Source: Halomonas daqiaonensis (lineage in GTDB: Bacteria > Pseudomonadota > Gammaproteobacteria > Pseudomonadales > Halomonadaceae). Taken from it: DNA of 56,564 nt. This document shows positions 37,385 to 46,241 of the stretch, piece by piece (within the stretch, counting starts at the first letter, position 1; every line of letters begins with the position of its first letter). The notes under the pieces are model-generated. The model saw only the letters and a program-made list of their open reading frames with translations. It did no database searches and was not told the origin of the DNA. A program made the position numbers and the translations under genes. The stretch spans positions 147,311 through 203,874 of the forward strand of contig NZ_FOBC01000007.1 in NCBI RefSeq assembly GCF_900109725.1. The letters run 5' to 3'.

Positions 37385-38044
37385 ATGCGCAGTCGACATA
37401 TCGCCACCCTGGCAGTGGTTCTTTGCCTGGCCGTCCTGCCCCTGGCGGGGCAGGCGCAGGAAGACGGTTACGCGGATTCCCAGCCGCAGGGTCGCCAGAC
37501 ACTGGATCGCATCGTGGCGGTGGTCAACGATGGCGCCATCATGCATAGCGAGCTCGAGGCGCGCGTCGCCCAGACGCGTAGCCAGATCGCCCGCCAGCAG
37601 CAGGAAGTTCCCAGTGACAGGGTCCTGCGCGAGCAGATTCTGGATCGCATGATCGTCGAGGAGATCCAGCTGCAGCTGGCCCGTGAGGCCAACCTGAGCG
37701 TCGACGACACCGAGCTCAACGGCCAGGTGCGGTCCATCGCCGAGAACAATGGCATGACGCTGGATCAGTTCGCCGATGCCCTCGAGGCCGATGGCCTCTC
37801 GCTCTCCGTGGTCCGTGATCAGGTCCGCCGTGAACTGATGATGCGCCAGCTGCAGCAGCGCCAGGTGGCCAGTCGCGTCAACATCTCCGAGCGGGAGGTG
37901 GATCGCTTCGTGGAACAGGAGGGGGCCACTCGTGAACAGGCTCGCCAGGCCCTCTTCCAGCGCAAGGTCAACGCCGAGATGGAGGAATGGATCCAGGAGA
38001 TTCGTAGCCGGGCGTTCGTCGACAACCGCCTCGCGGATCGCTGA
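37385..38044 (+). CDS. surA: short SurA-like periplasmic chaperone without PPIase domains
   Basis: 219 residues against about 430 for usual SurA. After a signal peptide ending AGQAQ, residues 39-179 form the SurA N domain (LDRIVAVVNDGAIMHSELEA, LREQILDRMIVEEIQLQLA, ENNGMTLDQFADALEADG). It then goes directly to REQARQALFQRKVNAEMEEW and IQEIRSRAFVDNRL, which corresponds to the C-terminal helix of SurA. Both parvulin domains that normally lie between are absent, in frame and without a disrupted remnant. In E. coli the N+C core carries the outer-membrane-protein chaperone activity, so function is likely kept. Stop shares a base with the pdxA start (TGATG). Confidence 0.9.
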   Translation: MRSRHIATLAVVLCLAVLPLAGQAQEDGYADSQPQGRQTLDRIVAVVNDGAIMHSELEARVAQTRSQIARQQQEVPSDRVLREQILDRMIVEEIQLQLAREANLSVDDTELNGQVRSIAENNGMTLDQFADALEADGLSLSVVRDQVRRELMMRQLQQRQVASRVNISEREVDRFVEQEGATREQARQALFQRKVNAEMEEWIQEIRSRAFVDNRLADR

Positions 38045-39084
38045 TGGAACCGGGCGACGCCCCGGTGCTGGCCCTGACTTGCGGTGAGCCGGCAGGCATC
38101 GGGCCGGAGCTGGCGGTGATGCTGGCGGCCGACGGGACGCTCTCCGCCAGGGTGGTGGCAGTGGGCGACCCGGCCCTGTTGGCGGAGCGCGCCGCCATGC
38201 TCGACCGCCAGTTGGATATCCGAGTACTTGCGCCTGGTGAGAGCCCGCCGGCGCCGCGCCAAGGGCTATTGCCGGTCTGGCCCGTGGCGTTGCGGGCTCC
38301 CTCGCAAGCCGGTGTGCTCGACACCGCCAATGCCGACCATGCACTGGAGACTCTGGATGTCGCGATCGACGCCTGCCGTTCCGGCCGGGCCGCGGGCATG
38401 GTCACGGCCCCGCTGCACAAGGGCGTGATCCTCGACGCCGGCCATGCCGGCTTCACCGGCCACACTGAGTACCTGCGCGATGCCTGCGGGGTGGACGAGG
38501 TGGTGATGATGCTCGCCACCGACAGCGCCCTGCATGCCCATGAGACGGGCTGGCACGGAGATTCTGCCCTGCGGGTGGCGCTGGCCACCACGCACCTGCC
38601 GCTGCGCGAGGTGGCCGACGCCATCACCGCGCCACGGCTCCAGCGCCTGCTGCGCGTCCTCCACGCTGACCTGCATCGCCGATTCGGCGTGTCGGTACCG
38701 CGCATCGCCGTCTGCGGCCTCAATCCCCACGCCGGGGAGGGCGGCCACCTGGGTCGCGAGGAGCTAGACGTGATCATTCCGGCCCTGGAGGCGTTGCGGG
38801 CCGAGGGGCTGGTCCTTGACGGCCCGCTGCCCGCCGATACCCTGTTCACCCCTCGCCACCTCGAGGGTATCGATGCGGTGCTGGCCATGTACCATGACCA
38901 GGGACTTCCGGTACTGAAGTATGCCGGCTTCGGGCGCGCCGCCAACATCACCCTGGGGCTGCCCTTCGTGCGCACCTCCGTGGACCACGGCACCGCCCTC
39001 GACCTGGCCGGCACGGGGCGCGCCGACCCCGGCAGCCTGCGGGTCGCCGTGGCCCTGGCCGTCGAGATGGCGCAGCGTGCCTAA
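38044..39084 (+). CDS. pdxA: 4-hydroxythreonine-4-phosphate dehydrogenase
   Basis: 346-residue NAD-dependent enzyme of pyridoxal 5'-phosphate synthesis (DXP-dependent route). Metal-binding histidines lie in TAPLHKGVILDAGHAGFTGH, LNPHAGEGGHLGREE and AMYHDQGLPVLKY. Start is coupled to surA. Confidence 0.95.
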   Translation: MEPGDAPVLALTCGEPAGIGPELAVMLAADGTLSARVVAVGDPALLAERAAMLDRQLDIRVLAPGESPPAPRQGLLPVWPVALRAPSQAGVLDTANADHALETLDVAIDACRSGRAAGMVTAPLHKGVILDAGHAGFTGHTEYLRDACGVDEVVMMLATDSALHAHETGWHGDSALRVALATTHLPLREVADAITAPRLQRLLRVLHADLHRRFGVSVPRIAVCGLNPHAGEGGHLGREELDVIIPALEALRAEGLVLDGPLPADTLFTPRHLEGIDAVLAMYHDQGLPVLKYAGFGRAANITLGLPFVRTSVDHGTALDLAGTGRADPGSLRVAVALAVEMAQRA

Positions 39085-39100
39085 AGGGGCGCCGGGGATA

Positions 39101-39258
39101 GACCGAAGAGGAGGTCCTACGCCAGGGGTGAGGAGCATTGCTCCGAACGGGCTGGCCATGGATGGCCAGCACCGGACCTGCGAGCGGAGCGGGACGCGAG
39201 AGCGCCGCAGGGCGTCGGTAGCGTACAAGGATGTATTCACAGTGCCTCCGCGATGGTC
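39101..39258 (-). repeat. dispersed palindromic element, copy 3 (long form)
   Basis: Lies after pdxA in minus orientation. Stems GACC/GGTC (39255-39258 with 39101-39104), GGAGG/CCTCC (39245-39249 with 39110-39114) and apical ACGCC/GGCGT (39211-39215 with 39119-39123) match copies 1 and 2. The apical loop, six bases in the others, is here an 87-base extension (39124-39210) containing two more hairpins, one around CTGGCCAT/ATGGCCAG and one GGAGCA/TGCTCC. The surrounding 258-bp gap before rsmA holds nothing else recognisable. Confidence 0.8.
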
Positions 39259-39342
39259 CGGCACCCCGGGTGTTGTCACCAGATTAGCCCCGAGTTGATG
39301 TCAATATCGCATCCAAGACTAGAGATAGAAGGACGACCCTGA

Positions 39343-40161
39343 ATGGCATCCCGCCCCCCGGTTCATCAGGCCCGCAAGCGATTCGGCCAGAACTTCCTGC
39401 GCGACCCCCGTATCATCTCGCGCATCGTGCATGCCATCTGGCCCCGCCCCGGCGAGCGGCTGGTGGAGATCGGCCCCGGCCAAGGAGCCTTGACCGAGCC
39501 GCTGCTCGACGCCGCCGGCGGCCATCTCGAGGTGATCGAGCTCGACCGGGACCTTATCCCCGGTCTGCGCGTGCAGTTCTTCGATAAGCCCGGCTTCGTC
39601 ATTCACGAGGGCGATGCCCTGAAGGTGGACTTCCGGGCCTTGAAGGGCGAAGGCGCTGCGCTGCGGATGGTGGGCAACCTGCCTTACAATATTTCCACGC
39701 CTTTGATCGTCCATCTCCTCGAGGCCGGCGACGCCGTGGCCGACATGCATTTCATGCTGCAGAAGGAAGTGGTTGACCGCCTGGCCGCCGTGCCCGGCGG
39801 CCCCGACTGGGGGCGGCTCTCGGTGATGGCCCAGTACCACTGTCGAGTCGACGCACTGTTCACGGTGCCACCCGAAGCCTTCGTGCCGCGCCCCAAGGTG
39901 GAGTCAGCCATTATCCGCTTTACTCCCCACCAGACCCTGCCATATCCGGCGCGTGACGAAGGGCTGCTCTTCACCCTGGTGCGAGAGGCCTTCGGCCAGC
40001 GGCGCAAGACCCTGCGCAACAACCTCAAGGGTCGTATCGGCGCCGCGACCCTCGAGTCATTGGACATCGATCCGGGACGGCGGCCACAGACGCTCGGCAT
40101 CGAGGAATTCGTGCGTATCGCCAACCACCTGGCTGCGGCCGGGCAAGGAGAGGCCTCATGA
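39343..40161 (+). CDS. rsmA: 16S rRNA (adenine-1518/1519-N6)-dimethyltransferase
   Basis: 272-residue KsgA-family enzyme that dimethylates A1518 and A1519, a late step of 30S assembly. RKRFGQNFLRDPRIISRIV, the SAM site LVEIGPGQGALTEPLL and the catalytic NLPYN (MVGNLPYNISTPLIV) are intact. The stop overlaps apaG by ATGA. Confidence 0.96.
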   Translation: MASRPPVHQARKRFGQNFLRDPRIISRIVHAIWPRPGERLVEIGPGQGALTEPLLDAAGGHLEVIELDRDLIPGLRVQFFDKPGFVIHEGDALKVDFRALKGEGAALRMVGNLPYNISTPLIVHLLEAGDAVADMHFMLQKEVVDRLAAVPGGPDWGRLSVMAQYHCRVDALFTVPPEAFVPRPKVESAIIRFTPHQTLPYPARDEGLLFTLVREAFGQRRKTLRNNLKGRIGAATLESLDIDPGRRPQTLGIEEFVRIANHLAAAGQGEAS

Positions 40162-40556
40162 CCTTGACCACCCCGGAAGGGCTGGACCAGACCATCCATG
40201 TCGATGTGGCGCCGGATTTCTGCCTCGAGGAGTCCGCGCCCGACGAGCAGCGCTTCGTCTTCAGCTACACCGTCACGGTGCACAATACCTCCCGGCACAG
40301 CGTGCAATTGCTCGCCCGCTACTGGAGGATCACCCAGGGTAGCGGCAAGGTGCAGGAGGTGCGCGGCAAGGGGGTGGTGGGCCAGCAGCCGATGATTGCT
40401 CCCGGCCAGACTTTCCGCTACACCAGCCGGGCAATCCTCGACGGCCCGGTGGGCGTGATGGAGGGCGCCTATACCTGCGTCGACACCGCCAGCCAGCGTC
40501 CTTTCGAGGTGGCCGTGGCCCCCTTCCGGCTGGCCGGCCCCAATCAGGTGCACTGA
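40158..40556 (+). CDS. apaG: ApaG (Co2+/Mg2+ efflux-associated) protein
   Basis: 132-residue fibronectin-III-like protein with FVFSYTVTVHNTSRHSVQLL, LARYWRITQGSGKVQEVRGK and GVVGQQPMIAPGQTFRYTS. The biochemical role is unknown; mutants elsewhere affect cobalt resistance and magnesium efflux. Overlaps rsmA and precedes apaH by 57 bp. Confidence 0.93.
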   Translation: MTLTTPEGLDQTIHVDVAPDFCLEESAPDEQRFVFSYTVTVHNTSRHSVQLLARYWRITQGSGKVQEVRGKGVVGQQPMIAPGQTFRYTSRAILDGPVGVMEGAYTCVDTASQRPFEVAVAPFRLAGPNQVH

Positions 40557-40613
40557 TCCCATCGAACCGATCCCTTCGAATCGACACTCTCTACTAGACT
40601 CCAGGGAGCCGCG

Positions 40614-41438
40614 ATGACCACTTATGCCATTGGCGATCTGCACGGCTGTCACGACGAGTTCGTTGCTCTGCTCGAACAGCTCGACTTCGACTCGAGTCGC
40701 GACCATCTGTGGCTCGTCGGTGACCTGGTCAACCGCGGCCCCAGCTCGCTTGCCTGCCTGCGTGAGGTGATGGCGCTGGGCGAGTCCGCCACTACCGTGC
40801 TCGGTAACCACGATCTGCACCTGCTGGCGGTAGCCCGCGGTGGTGGCCGGGAAAATCGCAAGGACACTCTCTCGGCTATCCTGGCTGCTCAGGATCGCGA
40901 GTGCCTGCTCGACTGGCTGCAGTCGCGTCCGCTGCTGGTGCGTCGGCGATCCGAGGGGCTGGACGATACCGTCATGACTCACGCCGGCCTGCTGCCACAG
41001 TGGTCGCTCGATCAGGCCGCGGAGCTGGCCGGCGAGGCCGAGTCACGTCTCTCTGGCGAAACAGCCGGCGCCTTCCTCGAGCGGATGTACGGCAACACCC
41101 CGGCCTGTTGGCGCGACGACCTTGACGGCATCGACCGCCTGCGGATGATCATCAATGTCTTTACTCGCATGCGCTTCATCGATGCCGGCGGGTGTCTCGA
41201 GTTCGCCGCCAAGGAGGGGCTCGATAGCGCGCCCGGGGGCTTCGCTCCCTGGTTCCAGTTTCCTCGAGACGACGATCCCTGGCTGCTGTTCGGCCACTGG
41301 GCTGCTCTACAGGGCGAGGCTTCGGCGCGCCGGGTGCGCGCCGAGGCGCTGGACACCGGCTGCGTCTGGGGTAGCCGCTTGACCGCCCTGGACCTCGAGA
41401 GTGGCAGGCGCATCAGTGTTCCGAGCCGCCAGCGCTGA
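40614..41438 (+). CDS. apaH: symmetrical bis(5'-nucleosyl)-tetraphosphatase
   Basis: 274-residue PPP-family phosphoesterase that splits Ap4A into two ADP and also decaps Np4-capped RNA. The metal-site motifs are GDLHGC, GDLVNRGP and GNHD at the N-terminus and MTHAGLLPQW and FGHWAALQGE later. Confidence 0.95.
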   Translation: MTTYAIGDLHGCHDEFVALLEQLDFDSSRDHLWLVGDLVNRGPSSLACLREVMALGESATTVLGNHDLHLLAVARGGGRENRKDTLSAILAAQDRECLLDWLQSRPLLVRRRSEGLDDTVMTHAGLLPQWSLDQAAELAGEAESRLSGETAGAFLERMYGNTPACWRDDLDGIDRLRMIINVFTRMRFIDAGGCLEFAAKEGLDSAPGGFAPWFQFPRDDDPWLLFGHWAALQGEASARRVRAEALDTGCVWGSRLTALDLESGRRISVPSRQR

Positions 41439-41467
41439 GTTTCCTCTTCCCTGATCACGAGGCTGCC

Positions 41468-41791
41468 ATGACGACTTTCCAGCATCTCGATATCTCGACC
41501 CTGGCCCGTTGGCTCGATGAGCGACGAGGACTGGCGCTGGTCGACATCCGCGATCCGCAGAGCTTCGCCCAGGGTCATATCCCCGGCAGCCGTCCCCTGG
41601 ACAATGACACCGTGGGTGCTTTCATCGAGGAGGCGTCGCACGAGGCGCCCCTGGTGGTGGTCTGCTACCACGGCCACTCCAGCCAGCAGGCGGCGGCCTG
41701 GCTGGCCGGGCAGGGCTTCGCCGAGGTCTACAGCCTCGATGGCGGCTTCACCGACTGGCAGATTCGTCACCCCGACCGCGTGGAGCGCTGA
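41468..41791 (+). CDS. glpE: thiosulfate sulfurtransferase GlpE
   Basis: 107-residue single-domain rhodanese. The active-site loop is VVCYHGHSSQQAAAWL with the catalytic cysteine; LVDIRDPQSFAQGHIPGSRP is the CH2A/CH2B region. The same position after apaH is seen in pseudomonads. It lies 3 bp before cca. Confidence 0.92.
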   Translation: MTTFQHLDISTLARWLDERRGLALVDIRDPQSFAQGHIPGSRPLDNDTVGAFIEEASHEAPLVVVCYHGHSSQQAAAWLAGQGFAEVYSLDGGFTDWQIRHPDRVER

Positions 41792-41794
41792 CCT

Positions 41795-42973
41795 ATGTCC
41801 AAGACCAGGGCCAAGCCCAAGACGGAGGATCCGCACTTGCGTGGGCTAGAGGTCTACCGGGTCGGTGGGGCGGTGCGCGACGCCCGGCTCGGCTGGCCGG
41901 TCAAGGACACTGACTGGGTAGTTGTGGGGGCCACCCCGGAAGATATGCGCCGGCGGGGCTTCAAGCCGGTGGGGCGTGACTTCCCGGTCTTCCTGCACCC
42001 GGAGAGCCACGAGGAATTTGCCTTGGCGCGCACCGAGCGCAAGTCCGGCCACGGTTACACCGGCTTCGAGGTCCATGCCAGCCCCGAGGTGACCCTGGAG
42101 GAGGACCTGGCGCGCCGTGACCTGACCATCAATGCCATGGCCGAGACCCCGGAGGGTACTCTGGTCGACCCTCACGGCGGCATGGCCGATCTGCAGGCAC
42201 GGCAACTGCGTCACGTGTCGCCGGCCTTCGTCGAGGACCCGCTCAGGGTGCTGCGCACAGCGCGCTTCCTCGCCCGCTACGCTGGCCTGGGTTTCGTCAT
42301 CGCCGAGGAGACCCGTCTGCTGATGCGCGAGCTGGTGACGAGCGGCGAGCTGGCCCATCTGGTGGCCGAGCGCGTCTGGACCGAGACCGAGAAGGCGCTT
42401 GACGAGCCCTGGCCGGAAGTCTATTTCCAGGTCCTGCACGACTGCGGCGCCCTGGTGGTGCTGATGCCCGAGCTCGCGGCCGACGCTGAGGCTCTCGACG
42501 AGGCGCTCGGTCGCCTGCACCGGTTGCCGGAGGACATCGAGGCCGAGTTACAGGCCCGCTGGCGCTGGGCCCGGCTGGTGGAACACCTGGATGATGAGGA
42601 CCGTAACGCCCTGGCCGAGCGGTTACGCCTGCCCCGCGTCCATCGTGAGCTGGCCAGCCAGGCGGCCCGCACTCGCACCCTGCTGGCTCGGGTGGCGCGT
42701 CACGGTCTGGACGGTGCCCAGGTAATGGCCTGGCTCGACGGCATCGACGCCTGGCGCCGCGGTGACCGGGTGGCGCCGTTGATCAGCCTGGTGAGCCTTG
42801 AGGACCCGCAGCTGGCCGAGGACCTGGCCCTGGCCTGGCGCCTGGCTCAACAGATTCTGCCGAAGGCGTTGGTGGCCGAAGGCTACCAGGGGTGCGAACT
42901 GGGCGAGGAGCTGGCCCGGCGGCGCTGGGAGGCCATCGACGGTGCGCTCGCTGATCCCGACGGTAGGTCCTGA
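41795..42973 (+). CDS. cca: CCA tRNA nucleotidyltransferase
   Basis: 392-residue class II nucleotidyltransferase that adds or repairs the tRNA 3' CCA. The head domain has [20 protein letters not shown] with the following DW carboxylate region, [15 protein letters not shown] and [17 protein letters not shown]. The C-terminal region shows no HD metal motif, so unlike E. coli Cca it probably lacks phosphohydrolase activity. The in-frame N-terminus is about 17 residues longer than VYRVGG needs. Converges with folK after 3 bp. Confidence 0.94.
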   Translation: MSKTRAKPKTEDPHLRGLEVYRVGGAVRDARLGWPVKDTDWVVVGATPEDMRRRGFKPVGRDFPVFLHPESHEEFALARTERKSGHGYTGFEVHASPEVTLEEDLARRDLTINAMAETPEGTLVDPHGGMADLQARQLRHVSPAFVEDPLRVLRTARFLARYAGLGFVIAEETRLLMRELVTSGELAHLVAERVWTETEKALDEPWPEVYFQVLHDCGALVVLMPELAADAEALDEALGRLHRLPEDIEAELQARWRWARLVEHLDDEDRNALAERLRLPRVHRELASQAARTRTLLARVARHGLDGAQVMAWLDGIDAWRRGDRVAPLISLVSLEDPQLAEDLALAWRLAQQILPKALVAEGYQGCELGEELARRRWEAIDGALADPDGRS

Positions 42974-42976
42974 GGC

Positions 42977-43495
42977 TCAGTCTGCCGTGGAAATGTGTCG
43001 GCCCTGCCAGACGAAGTCCACTGGCCAGAGGCGCTGGCTGCCGGTCTCGAAATCGCTCCAGTGGTCGCGGTAGGTCCGTCCGGTGAGCGGGTGGCGGGCA
43101 TCGGGCAGCAGTTCGGCCAGCGGCTTCAGCACGAAGGCATGGTGGAGGATCTCGTCGCGGGGCAGCTCGACATCATCGCGGATGCCGGTCAGCTCGCCAA
43201 CGGTCAGCAGGTCGATGTCCAGGGTGCGGGGGCTGAACTTGGGGACCCCCTTGTGACGGCCGTTGGCGAACTCCAGTCGCTTGCACCAGGCCTGTAGTTC
43301 TCCCACCGGTAGATCGCTGTCGAAAGCAGCCACCAGGTTGTAGAAGTTGCGGCCATCCTCGAAGCCCACGGGCTCGCTCTCGAAGACCCGCGAAATGGCA
43401 AGTGCGTCGAAGGTCGCGGCCAGGGCATCCAGGCAGATCCGCACATGATGGTCGCGCTCGATGTTGCTGCCGATGCTGATGGTAATCAGGGCCAT
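42977..43495 (-). CDS. folK: 2-amino-4-hydroxy-6-hydroxymethyldihydropteridine pyrophosphokinase
   Basis: 172-residue HPPK of folate synthesis starting MALITISIGSNIERDHHVRI, with FSPRTLDIDLLTVG, the HPPK signature with metal-binding aspartates, and PRDEILHHAFVLKPLAELLP. ATGA overlap with folB upstream. Confidence 0.95.
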   Translation of the reverse strand: MALITISIGSNIERDHHVRICLDALAATFDALAISRVFESEPVGFEDGRNFYNLVAAFDSDLPVGELQAWCKRLEFANGRHKGVPKFSPRTLDIDLLTVGELTGIRDDVELPRDEILHHAFVLKPLAELLPDARHPLTGRTYRDHWSDFETGSQRLWPVDFVWQGRHISTAD

Positions 43496-43860
43496 CAGGC
43501 GCTCTCCAACCGGTGGCCGCGCTCGATACAGACGCCTACCGCCGCGGCACCGGGCACGGCACCGGGCTTGCGCACGGTGAGGCGCAGCCAGGAAACGGCG
43601 AATTCGTCGCGCAGGGTCTCGGCCAGTCGCTCGGCGAAGGTCTCCACCAGGGCGACGTCATGCTCGGCGGCAAAGACGTTGATGCGCTCGCTGATAGCGG
43701 CGTAGTTCAGGGTCAGGCCGATGTCGTCAACGGCGGCCGCGGGGCGGATATCTGTGCCCAGCGTCAGGTCGAGCTGCAGCGTCTGGGTGATGCTGCGCTC
43801 CCAGTCATAGACGCCGATCACGGTGTCCACCTCGAGCGCTTCGATCAGCACAAGATCCAT
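43495..43860 (-). CDS. folB: dihydroneopterin aldolase
   Basis: 121-residue enzyme of folate synthesis. MDLVLIEALEVDTVIGVYDW carries the family N-terminus with the active-site Glu region; LNYAAISERINVFAAEHDVA and LVETFAERLAETL follow. The start at 43860 was chosen over 45 further codons that read into the plsY promoter region. Coupled to folK. Confidence 0.94.
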   Translation of the reverse strand: MDLVLIEALEVDTVIGVYDWERSITQTLQLDLTLGTDIRPAAAVDDIGLTLNYAAISERINVFAAEHDVALVETFAERLAETLRDEFAVSWLRLTVRKPGAVPGAAAVGVCIERGHRLESA

Positions 43861-44020
43861 CGGGGCTCCCCGGGCCATTGGAATTTGCGGACCTTGCGGT
43901 CCGCCTGCACGTGCCCGATTGTACGCCAGCCATGTCTCTGGCAACACCGGTGGGGCTCCGACCTGTCCCGCGCTGTCCATGGCTGGCAGAATCATGGTTT
44001 CACTCTACAGGAGGCCGCCC

Positions 44021-44608
44021 GTGGAGGCGTCACTGGACCTGGTCTTGCCGCTGATGGTGATCGGTTATCTGAGCGGCACCTGGCTCGGTGCACTGACGGT
44101 GTGCCGCCTGGCCGGCGTGGGTGACCCGCGGCTGGCCGGCTCCTGCAATCCCGGGTTCTCCAATGTCCTGCGTCTGCACGGCCGTCGCTTGGCCCTGGCT
44201 ACCCTGATGGTGGATGTGGTCAAGGGCATGCCGGTGCTGTGGCTGGCCATGTGGCTCGGGTTGCCGCCCTGGGGCCTGGGGCTGGTGGGTCTCGGCGTGC
44301 TGCTGGGCCACAGCTACCCGGCCTGGCATCGCTTCCGGGGCGGCAAGGGCGTGGCCAGTGCCTTCGGCGTGATGCTGGTGCTCACGCCTGGGGTGGCGCT
44401 TTGCTGCGCCGCGTTGTGGATGCTGCTGGCCTGGCGGGTGCGCACCGCCTCGGTGGCGTCGCTGGCCAGTGCCACGATGGCGCCGTTGTTCAGCCTGTGG
44501 CTGGCGCCGGAGTTCGCCGGCGTGGTGATCGTCTTTACCCTGCTGGTGCTAACTCGCCACGTGCTCAATATCCAGCGACTTGGCAGGGGAGATGAGTCGG
44601 GCATTTAA
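44021..44608 (+). CDS. plsY: acyl-phosphate:glycerol-3-phosphate acyltransferase
   Basis: 195-residue membrane enzyme, five hydrophobic segments, that makes lysophosphatidate from acyl-phosphate. Motifs are GSCNPGFSNVLRLHG, GHSYPAWHRFRGGKGVAS and the closing TRHVLNIQRL. Starts at GTG 44021 with AGGAGG seven bases upstream. Converges with tsaD. Confidence 0.93.
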   Translation: MEASLDLVLPLMVIGYLSGTWLGALTVCRLAGVGDPRLAGSCNPGFSNVLRLHGRRLALATLMVDVVKGMPVLWLAMWLGLPPWGLGLVGLGVLLGHSYPAWHRFRGGKGVASAFGVMLVLTPGVALCCAALWMLLAWRVRTASVASLASATMAPLFSLWLAPEFAGVVIVFTLLVLTRHVLNIQRLGRGDESGI

Positions 44609-44610
44609 GC

Positions 44611-45639
44611 TCAAGGCTTACCGAGGGAATCCATCGGCCAGCGTGGTACCGCCTTCATGATGCCTGGCTCGTCGTGCTCGCCGGCCATCAGGCGCTGAGT
44701 TCCCACATAGGCGATCATGGCGCCGTTGTCGGTGCAGAACCGTCCGCGGGGGTAGTAGGCCCGAGCATTGCGCTTGTCACATTCGACTTCCAACCGCTCG
44801 CGCAGTCGCACGTTGGCGCTGACACCGCCCGACACGACCAGGCGCTTGAGACCGGTCGCATCCAGCGCGCGGCGGCACTTGATGACCAGGGTATCGACCA
44901 CTGCCTCCTCGAAGGCACGGGCCACGTCGGCAAGAGCCTGGTCGTCGAGCTCGCCGTCCTGTTCGAGCCGACGGATGGCGGTCAGGGTGTGGGTCTTGAG
45001 CCCCGAGAAACTGAAGTCGAGCCCCGGGCGGTCGGTCATCGGGCGCGGGAAACGGAAACGGCCGGGGTCACCGGCTTCGGCCAGCTTCGCCACCTGAGGG
45101 CCACCGGGATAGTCGAGTCCCAGCATCTTGGCCGTCTTGTCGAAGGCTTCACCGGCGGCGTCGTCGACCGATTCGCCGAGCAGGCGATACTGGCCCAGGC
45201 CATGCACCTCGACCAGCTGTGTATGGCCGCCGGAGACCAGCAGGGCGACGAAGGGGAAGTCGGGAGGCTCGTCCTCCAGCATGGGGGCCAGTAGGTGACC
45301 TTCCATGTGGTGGACGCCGAGCACCGGGATCTTCAGCGCCCGGGCCATGCCGTGGGCGGTGCTGGCCCCGACCATCAGCGCGCCGACCAGGCCCGGGCCG
45401 GCGGTGTAAGCGATGGCGTCGAGCTCGTTACGTGCCAGGCCGGCTTCGTCGAGTACCTGCTGGATCAGCGGTAGCAACCGGCGTGTGTGGTCCCGGGAGG
45501 CGAGCTCCGGGACTACGCCACCGTACTCGGCGTGCATGGCGATCTGGCTGTAGAGGGCGTCGGCCACGAGGCCGCGCTCGGTGTCGAAGAGGGCGACGCC
45601 GGTCTCGTCGCAGGAGGTCTCGATGCCGAGTACGCGCAT
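44611..45639 (-). CDS. tsaD: tRNA N6-adenosine threonylcarbamoyltransferase
   Basis: 342-residue ASKHA-fold protein that, with TsaB and TsaE, transfers the threonylcarbamoyl group to A37 of ANN-decoding tRNAs. [20 protein letters not shown], the metal-binding [25 protein letters not shown] and [13 protein letters not shown] are intact. Start 45639 matches the family; 77 upstream codons on the strand run across the rpsU promoter. Divergent from rpsU. Confidence 0.96.
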   Translation of the reverse strand: MRVLGIETSCDETGVALFDTERGLVADALYSQIAMHAEYGGVVPELASRDHTRRLLPLIQQVLDEAGLARNELDAIAYTAGPGLVGALMVGASTAHGMARALKIPVLGVHHMEGHLLAPMLEDEPPDFPFVALLVSGGHTQLVEVHGLGQYRLLGESVDDAAGEAFDKTAKMLGLDYPGGPQVAKLAEAGDPGRFRFPRPMTDRPGLDFSFSGLKTHTLTAIRRLEQDGELDDQALADVARAFEEAVVDTLVIKCRRALDATGLKRLVVSGGVSANVRLRERLEVECDKRNARAYYPRGRFCTDNGAMIAYVGTQRLMAGEHDEPGIMKAVPRWPMDSLGKP

Positions 45640-45711
45640 GATGATGGCTCGGTGGTGCGTGGAAGGCGGCATTCTACGCGTTTTGCCTGACCGGCGCAGT
45701 GCGGAAACGAT

Positions 45712-45740
45712 TTGCACGAGTCCGGTGAGGCGTCTAGAAT
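45712..45740 (+). promoter_or_regulatory. candidate sigma-70 promoter of rpsU-dnaG-rpoD
   Basis: TTGCAC (45712-45717), a 17-bp spacer and TAGAAT (45735-45740). The leader to rpsU would be about 160 nt and contains a CTGGGT/ACCCAG hairpin near 45757-45773 with TTTTTT about 15 bases on. Confidence 0.65.
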
Positions 45741-45906
45741 ACTGTCCGCTGCAAGACTGGGTCGTGCACCCAGGAGTGGCCTTCCGCTTTTTTCGCATCG
45801 TCCCGGTTCGCCTGGCGATTCCGGTGATCGTTACGTGATGGCGAGAGGCCCTTACAAGGTGTACGTACAAACCGAACTCAAGTTATCCAAGGTAGGTGAG
45901 TGCTTA

Positions 45907-46122
45907 ATGCCTTCTGTCAAAGTACGTGATAATGAGCCGTTTGACGTCGCGCTGCGTCGCTTCAAGCGTTCCTGTGAAAAAGCCGGTGTTCTCTCGGAAG
46001 TGCGTCGTCGCGAGCAGTACGAGAAGCCGACCGCAGAGCGCAAGCGCAAGGCGGCCGCCGCCGTCAAGCGCCACGCCAAGAAGCTTCAGCGTGAGCGCAA
46101 GCGTTTCGAACGGCTCTATTGA
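45907..46122 (+). CDS. rpsU: 30S ribosomal protein S21
   Basis: 71-residue basic protein [20 protein letters not shown] ending [18 protein letters not shown], standard for gammaproteobacteria. Needed for initiation on natural mRNAs. First gene of the macromolecular synthesis operon. GTAGGTGAG lies upstream of the ATG. Confidence 0.97.
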   Translation: MPSVKVRDNEPFDVALRRFKRSCEKAGVLSEVRRREQYEKPTAERKRKAAAAVKRHAKKLQRERKRFERLY

Positions 46123-46175
46123 TCCGTACTGGAGTCGGTAGGGGCTTCCGGCCCATGCCGTCTCAAGAGGGACGC

Positions 46176-46208
46176 CAAGCGGCTGCCTAACGGTGGCCGC
46201 TTGTTTTT
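46176..46208 (+). terminator. attenuating terminator between rpsU and dnaG
   Basis: CAAGCGGC (46176-46183) and GCCGCTTG (46196-46203) form a perfect 8-bp stem followed by TTTTT. A terminator at this place in E. coli lets abundant S21 and scarce primase share a promoter; the same arrangement is visible here. Confidence 0.8.
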
Positions 46209-46241
46209 GGTCTCTCTCCGCGTCTCCCGCAGGGTGCCCGA

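Noticed and set aside
41795..42973. Cca without HD domain as a damaged gene
   Set aside because: Pseudomonad-type Cca proteins commonly lack the HD phosphohydrolase domain, and the nucleotidyltransferase motifs are intact.
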